This document shows positions 31,140-35,885 of a stretch of DNA of 35,885 bases, piece by piece. The position numbers and the translations under genes are program-made. The notes beneath the pieces were generated by a model. The model was not told where the DNA came from, did not search any database, and was given only the letters and a program-made list of their open reading frames with translations. Position 1 is the first letter of the stretch, and the number at the start of each line of letters is the position of its first letter. This DNA is from Globicatella sanguinis NBRC 15551 (GTDB lineage: Bacteria > Bacillota > Bacilli > Lactobacillales > Aerococcaceae), in contig NZ_BCQX01000006.1 of the NCBI RefSeq assembly GCF_001552295.1, positions 1 to 35,885 on the forward strand. Direction: 5' to 3'.

Positions 31140-32476
31140 TGTATCGAGTGATTTTAAAAGATGATTATTCAGATCAATTTGAAAAAGTCTTACATGAGCC
31201 ACTAGCCAATGGAAATAAATTATTGAGTGGCAAGGGAACGCTCCGTATCGTCGGGTGTAGTTCTTTTACTGCTCAAATACCACCTACTAACGACTACTTT
31301 CATGCGATTAATTCAATGAAGTCAATCATTGAAATATATGACGTTATTAATGATAGATTGATTTTTGAGGGGCGAGTATTAGACCAAGACTTTGAATTTA
31401 AGAAAGACGGAACTCATTATCATAAAATCGTGGCAGAGGACTTTAAAAGCTATTTTAGAGATACTTCACAACGCTATGCTAAGCGTGAAAACAAAGGAGT
31501 AAGAGATTTACTTGCTTACGTTTTAAACGTGCATAATGAACAAGCAGAAACACATAAGCAATTCGTGTTAGGAACGGTCACAGTTGACTCTGATACGGAC
31601 ACGCCATACAGATGGATTGATTACGGGACAACCTTTGATATTTTGCAGAACATGTTTTTGCGTGATATCGGAGGTTATTTTGTTATTCGAAGAAACGAAC
31701 AAAAGCAATTAGTCTTAGACTACTTGAAAGAAGTTGGGAAAGACAGCGACATGCGTTTTGAATACGGTCAGAACGTGGTACGAGCCACTAAAGAAACGGA
31801 TAACCTTGAAGTGATTACGGTCATTGAGCCTTTAGGGGCGAACGTTGATGATAACAATGATGATGTCACGAAGTACGGAACGAAAGTCACTAGACCTAGA
31901 TTGAGCATATCGAGCGTGAATAATGGCAGTCCGTTTATTCGTGACGAAGAACTAATTCAAGTCTTTGGTGAAATCACTAGACAAGTTAACTTCTCGGACA
32001 TCACAGACCCTACTGTCCTAAAGAATAGGGGATTGCAATTCAAAGAAGAGCAAATGGCAAGCCTTAATAACTGGGATTTAACCTTGATTAATCGTGGGTT
32101 GATTGACCCCTACTTTGAAACGATAGAAGTTGGCAATCGGTATATCACAGACCTGCCAATGCTAGCCAGTCCTGAACGATTGCAATTGACAGAAGTTAAC
32201 TTTGATGTGCATAGTTTTAGCGAGGTACAGGTTAAGGTTGGCGATACCAATTCAACCCTATCCATGTATAAGCTAATGAACCGAGAAGCTAGACAGTCAA
32301 TGGCACGAATAAACAGTGAAAACTATGATTTAAGAATTAATCAAACGAAGTTAAATCAACTGATACTTGATTTAGATAATGCTGTTACGAATAAAGCGAG
32401 CCAAGAAGTGATTGATGAACTGCAAAGACAAATTGAAGAATTAAAAGAGAAAATCGAAACTGGAGGTACAAACTAG
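31139..32476 (+). CDS. Tail-associated hub protein (Tal-like, no lysin domain)
   Basis: 445 aa. Resembles the N-terminal gp27/gp44-like hub of phage tail proteins (SFTAQIPPTNDYFHAINSMK; then YRWIDYGTTFDILQNMFLRD). The last 60 residues form a coiled coil ending EELKEKIE. It lacks the C-terminal endopeptidase found in many Tal proteins. It forms the trimeric tip that closes the tail tube. It shares one base with the dit stop codon. Confidence 0.85.
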   Translation: MYRVILKDDYSDQFEKVLHEPLANGNKLLSGKGTLRIVGCSSFTAQIPPTNDYFHAINSMKSIIEIYDVINDRLIFEGRVLDQDFEFKKDGTHYHKIVAEDFKSYFRDTSQRYAKRENKGVRDLLAYVLNVHNEQAETHKQFVLGTVTVDSDTDTPYRWIDYGTTFDILQNMFLRDIGGYFVIRRNEQKQLVLDYLKEVGKDSDMRFEYGQNVVRATKETDNLEVITVIEPLGANVDDNNDDVTKYGTKVTRPRLSISSVNNGSPFIRDEELIQVFGEITRQVNFSDITDPTVLKNRGLQFKEEQMASLNNWDLTLINRGLIDPYFETIEVGNRYITDLPMLASPERLQLTEVNFDVHSFSEVQVKVGDTNSTLSMYKLMNREARQSMARINSENYDLRINQTKLNQLILDLDNAVTNKASQEVIDELQRQIEELKEKIETGGTN

Positions 32477-32929
32477 ATGGAATTAAAAGATATACTACCA
32501 TTCCTTGACCCTGAAACATTAAAACGTTGGACGGAATATCAACAAACACGTGATTGGAATTTAGTTGATTGGACTAAACCTAAAACATTCACTGATTTAG
32601 CAAATATCGTTCGAAATAGTGGTTTAGGTGGTGATGTTAGAGAAGCACTAGCCAAAATGTTTGAAGAAGTGTCGGTCATGGTAGGAGCAGGGGCTAACGA
32701 AGAACAAGCTAGACAGATTTTAGAGTTAATAGGTAAGTCGATTGAAAAAGGTAACGTCACAATGGCAGACTTAACCCAAGAAGTGAAAGAAGCCTTGACA
32801 GGTGGTAGTGTGCCAGTCGTGGGAGAAGGAGCAGTTGGTGTCGTGAATTTAGATGTGACTTTAAAACAATTTTACGAAGATTTTAATGGCATGATGACAG
32901 AACAAGACCAAAATTGGAGTGTGAATTAA
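32477..32929 (+). CDS. Baseplate/tail-tip component
   Basis: 150 aa. Not assigned to a family with certainty. It has helical segments and a LTQEVKEALTGGSVPVVGEG motif of a kind often seen as the trimerisation or linker part of phage tail-tip and fibre proteins. It lies between the Tal-like hub and the probable receptor-binding protein. It has a good Shine-Dalgarno (GGAGG). Confidence 0.6.
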   Translation: MELKDILPFLDPETLKRWTEYQQTRDWNLVDWTKPKTFTDLANIVRNSGLGGDVREALAKMFEEVSVMVGAGANEEQARQILELIGKSIEKGNVTMADLTQEVKEALTGGSVPVVGEGAVGVVNLDVTLKQFYEDFNGMMTEQDQNWSVN

Positions 32930-32930
32930 T

Positions 32931-34850
32931 ATGGCAGATAAAATGATGAGAATTGCTGGTAGAGACAGTTTAGGGAAAGCAAAGGCAATTCAAACGAATT
33001 CGGACGGAGTGTTACATACGAGTACGAACATTGAAAGACCAGCGTTTCCTACTTCCACGTTCCAAAGTGGTCAGGAATATGTGACACCAATCAAGAAATC
33101 ATACGGTCGAGATAAATTAGTTATTCAATTTTATTTCTTCGGAGCGTTGGAGTTATATATACAGTACGTGAATAAATCCGCTCCCGGTTATGAGTATCAG
33201 ACAGAACCTTTTGAATTAATCTATTCTAATCCAGCAGAAGGATCAACAAACTTTAAAAAATATCATAGAGTGGAAGTGGATTTGAAGTATCATACTTATA
33301 AGCTTAAAATTGTAAATAAACATAATTACGCAACAAGGTTAGATGGGGATAATATTGAAATTTTAGGATATCAATTACCTAAAATCAATGAAACAATTAA
33401 TGTTAAATCTAACATGGAGTCTCGCCGATTGTTCGCTAGTACGGTTGTAGGTGGTAAAGGCAACACTAATGATACATTAACAACTGAGCGACGCAGCTCG
33501 TTGGGCTATACTTATTCCAATTTAAACTTTTATGCTTTCGGCGGTTTCCAAATTTATGTTAAATACCTTCAAAACAACAACGACCGTGGGGCTGATTGGG
33601 AACTAGTATATAATAACCCGATTGAGGGGTTTGGTAATTCCAAAGAGTTTCATACTGTTTCATTTAAACTTAAATATCATCTATACCAATTGAAATTTGT
33701 CAACAAACATGGATTTGGTACAAGATTAGATAATGATACAAAAGAAATATTAAGTGACGAACCTTTATTTGATGAGTATTCTGTGAAATTAGCTAATCCG
33801 AAATTAAAAACTCCCAAAACTACTTTAACCTTTAAACCAATTTCCATTGATGTAAAAGTTGGTCATAAGGGGTATGATGGTAAGTTTTACATTTTGGACT
33901 CAAACAACGTCATCAAGACATACGACAGTATCACTGATGGTTCATCTGCAACTAGCACGGGGGTTGATTTAGATAGTCTAAATATGACTATTTCTCATAT
34001 CGTTAAAACTCCACAAGCGATAGTATATTATGGTTCTGACGGTACTAATGCTTATATTTATTCAGCAGTCAATATTTCAACAGTGCCTACACTCAAATTC
34101 AAAACGACCAGTACCTCCTTTAGCTGGTTTGAAGTAGATTACAACGTAGACGGCATCAACGGAATAATACTTTCGGGAGCCTATGGCACTGGTCCTGAAA
34201 AACGCGAATTAGTTCTAACAACAGATGGTGGACTAACTTTTAAAACCATTAAAACGACAGCTGGAGTGATTTCAAACCCGACAAGTGGTCAAGAATCCGT
34301 AAACTCCCATTGGCACGGAGTGGCGATTGATGTGACCAGTGGTTATCTGTACGCTTTAGAAGGTGACCATACGGATAGAGCTGCTATTTGGTGTTCGAAG
34401 GACTTAGGTGCTACGTGGCGAAAATTAGATGTGATGGACGGTATTAATCAACAGCCGACAATCGTCGTACCATTCCGACACAATGTATCTTTCGTTCGTG
34501 ATGGTGACCATGTGGGGATTGACGGGGCGACAAAGCCTACTAATCCGTTCAATGCGCACGGTTTAGTCCATGAAGTGATTGAATTTAACAATCAAAACGG
34601 TTGGGAGTTCTTTGGACGCTCTAAAGTTAATACTGTCACAGAGGCTTACATCACGTTTCAAGTTCAGAAAACTGCCACTAGACCTATCATGGTGGCAACA
34701 GGTGATGGTGGTGCAAGTTGGCATCAAGTGTATTTTGGAATGACTAATGTAGGAAAACTCTTTGGTCAAGACGATCGTCATGTTTACGTGTACGGAGATA
34801 CTGATGGAAAAGCTTATTATGCAGAGAAACTTAATTGGATTGATAATTAA
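32931..34850 (+). CDS. Probable receptor-binding tail protein with Asp-box propeller
   Basis: 639 aa. The N-terminus (MADKMMRIAGRDSLGKAKAI) is of the kind that attaches phage tail proteins. Residues 67-147 and 200-277 are a tandem duplicated domain (IYSNPAEG.../VYNNPIEG..., KIVNKHNYATRLD/KFVNKHGFGTRLD). The C-terminal half looks like a beta-propeller with BNR/Asp-box motifs: TTDGGLTF (430-437), SKDLGATW (489-496), TGDGGASW (590-597). Such modules bind or cleave surface glycans. Host recognition is inferred from position and domains; catalytic sialidase residues are not evident. Confidence 0.75.
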   Translation: MADKMMRIAGRDSLGKAKAIQTNSDGVLHTSTNIERPAFPTSTFQSGQEYVTPIKKSYGRDKLVIQFYFFGALELYIQYVNKSAPGYEYQTEPFELIYSNPAEGSTNFKKYHRVEVDLKYHTYKLKIVNKHNYATRLDGDNIEILGYQLPKINETINVKSNMESRRLFASTVVGGKGNTNDTLTTERRSSLGYTYSNLNFYAFGGFQIYVKYLQNNNDRGADWELVYNNPIEGFGNSKEFHTVSFKLKYHLYQLKFVNKHGFGTRLDNDTKEILSDEPLFDEYSVKLANPKLKTPKTTLTFKPISIDVKVGHKGYDGKFYILDSNNVIKTYDSITDGSSATSTGVDLDSLNMTISHIVKTPQAIVYYGSDGTNAYIYSAVNISTVPTLKFKTTSTSFSWFEVDYNVDGINGIILSGAYGTGPEKRELVLTTDGGLTFKTIKTTAGVISNPTSGQESVNSHWHGVAIDVTSGYLYALEGDHTDRAAIWCSKDLGATWRKLDVMDGINQQPTIVVPFRHNVSFVRDGDHVGIDGATKPTNPFNAHGLVHEVIEFNNQNGWEFFGRSKVNTVTEAYITFQVQKTATRPIMVATGDGGASWHQVYFGMTNVGKLFGQDDRHVYVYGDTDGKAYYAEKLNWIDN

Positions 34851-34865
34851 GAAAGGAGTAGATTG

Positions 34866-35246
34866 ATGGAAATAATCACAGACATTTTAACAGGTATCCA
34901 AGACCACCTTGTCGCTGTTATTGTGACGAGTGCCTTTACAATCGGAGGTTGGTTGTTAAATAAGGCAATTGGTGTTTTAAAAGACCACTTACGACTAAAA
35001 CGAGAAGCGATGGAACACGAAAGTACAGAGCAAGACCTTATCAAGCAAGGGGTGCTTGCTCTTTTGCGTTTTCGGGTCAATCGGCTTTGCGCTTCGATCA
35101 AGCAAAAAGGCTACATGACGATTGATGAGAAGTTAGATTTAGTCGACATATACAGCTCCTATGAGCTTTTGGGGGGCAATTCGAGAACGCACTTGATTTA
35201 CGAAGATGTGATGAGTAAATATGATGTTAAGGAGGAGGAAAAATGA
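34866..35246 (+). CDS. Membrane protein of the lysis cassette
   Basis: 126 aa. One hydrophobic segment (about residues 15-33), then a basic helix and a conserved-looking soluble tail (IKQGVLALLRFRVNRLC; ELLGGNSRTHLIYEDV). This tail is common in small phage proteins next to holins. GAAAGGAG precedes it; ATG 34866 is chosen over TTG 34863. It overlaps the holin gene by 4 bp. A holin-associated or second-holin role is possible. Confidence 0.7.
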   Translation: MEIITDILTGIQDHLVAVIVTSAFTIGGWLLNKAIGVLKDHLRLKREAMEHESTEQDLIKQGVLALLRFRVNRLCASIKQKGYMTIDEKLDLVDIYSSYELLGGNSRTHLIYEDVMSKYDVKEEEK

Positions 35247-35539
35247 ACATTTTAAATTTACAAGGTAATTCCTTAGCGGTGGCATTAGTCATCGCTATTT
35301 TTGTGGCTTTATTCGTGGAAGTTTTGAAATATTTTGACAAAAAAGGTGCTTTCACAGCTAACTTTATCAATCTATTATCATTAGTCATCGGTTGGTCATT
35401 AGCTATGGTTGCCATGAAATTATTAGGCGGTCAACTAGATGAGTTTACTTTTATCGGTTTAGGTGCAGGTGTGGCATCAAGTGGGATTTATGAGATAACG
35501 AATAATTTATTCGGAGGTGCTAAGGTTGACAGTAAATAA
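35243..35539 (+). CDS. Holin
   Basis: 98 aa with three hydrophobic segments (about residues 9-27, 37-60, 66-90) and a short charged tail. Size, topology and place before an endolysin identify it as a holin that forms membrane lesions to release the endolysin. Shine-Dalgarno AAGGAGGAGG. The endolysin start lies inside its last codons. Confidence 0.85.
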   Translation: MNILNLQGNSLAVALVIAIFVALFVEVLKYFDKKGAFTANFINLLSLVIGWSLAMVAMKLLGGQLDEFTFIGLGAGVASSGIYEITNNLFGGAKVDSK

Positions 35540-35885
35540 AGTTTTAGAGATTGCCCAAAGCTATTTAAACGTTCAAAAGTATTCACCACAACATAAGGCT
35601 ATCATTGACGCTTATAATAAGGTCAAACCTATTCCTATGGGATATCCAGTGAAATATGATGATGACTGGTGTGATGTTTTCGTTACACACGTTTTCGATA
35701 AAGCAGGGCAATCAAACTTAATTGGGCGTGAATGCGGTGTGGAACGTCACAAGGCTATTTGGAAATCCAAAGGTATTTGGTTAGGTTTAAAGCGTCCGCA
35801 AAAAGGCGATTTAGTGTCGTTCCATTGGGGCGGACAACGTAATGGATTTGCTAACCATATCGGGATTGTTTATGCGGTAAATGGG
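35526..35885 (+). CDS. Endolysin with CHAP domain (5' part, cut by window end)
   Basis: 120 codons visible from TTG 35526 (GGAGG upstream) to the window end without a stop. CHAP cysteine amidase/endopeptidase: catalytic Cys49 in DDDWCDVFVTHVF and His111 in FANHIGIV, with the usual RPQKGDLVSFHW before it. It cleaves cell-wall peptidoglycan at lysis. A cell-wall-binding domain, if any, is beyond the window. It overlaps the holin gene by 14 bp. Confidence 0.9.
   Translation, partial: MTVNKVLEIAQSYLNVQKYSPQHKAIIDAYNKVKPIPMGYPVKYDDDWCDVFVTHVFDKAGQSNLIGRECGVERHKAIWKSKGIWLGLKRPQKGDLVSFHWGGQRNGFANHIGIVYAVNG

Noticed and set aside
35040-35065. Hairpin AGCAAG/CTTGCT with T-rich end as a terminator
   Set aside because: Lies inside the coding region of a well-placed gene and has only a short T-run.

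Overview
The window is AT-rich DNA from a low-GC Gram-positive bacterium, most likely one of the Lactobacillales. It is the left end of a siphovirus prophage plus its chromosomal flank. The evidence is strong Shine-Dalgarno sequences with several TTG/GTG starts, a short Gram-positive SRP RNA next to tadA, an ImmR/ImmA-type lysogeny module, and structural genes of the kind found in Lactobacillus, Streptococcus and Enterococcus siphophages. No gene fixes the genus.

Chromosomal flank (1-3650): a LysR-type regulator and a PucR/CdaR-type regulator, both on the minus strand, then tadA and the SRP RNA gene ffs. Between tadA and ffs lies a symmetric cluster of four perfect DnaA boxes. Prophage sequence starts directly after ffs, so the left attachment site lies in or just after ffs.

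Lysogeny module (3684-6270, minus): tyrosine integrase, a membrane-anchored Thr/Glu-rich protein, an ImmA-like zinc metallopeptidase and a short ImmR-like repressor. A 165-bp divergent control region (6270-6436) carries four copies of a 13-bp operator. Two facing promoters each have an operator inside the 17-bp spacer.

Early genes (6437-14646, plus): a Cro-like protein, small unknown proteins, ERF-type recombinase, HNH nuclease, DnaD-like replisome organizer, DnaC-like helicase loader, DUF1064 protein, SSB, an XRE regulator, NrdH-like redoxin, MazG-like pyrophosphohydrolase and membrane peptides. An ArpU/RinA-type late regulator (14671-15108) closes the block.

Switch region (15109-15728): 620 bases without a protein gene. 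It holds a likely late promoter, an elaborately folded RNA of about 350-400 nt, a tRNA-Phe(GAA)-like gene starting 3 nt after that RNA's 3' U-tract, and a terminator. The RNA is the most interesting object here. It resembles in setting, but is shorter than, the large phage RNA classes GOLLD and ROOL.

Late genes (15729-35885, plus): a ParB-domain/DNA methyltransferase fusion and a compact S-adenosylmethionine synthetase, which together look like a self-supplied DNA-modification pair. Then come TerS, TerL, portal, minor capsid protein, a leader/terminator element, scaffold, major capsid, head-tail connectors, tail tube, tail chaperones, tape measure, a Dit with an inserted LysM domain, a Tal-like hub, a probable receptor-binding protein, a membrane protein, holin and the start of a CHAP endolysin cut by the window edge. 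The right attachment site is outside the window.
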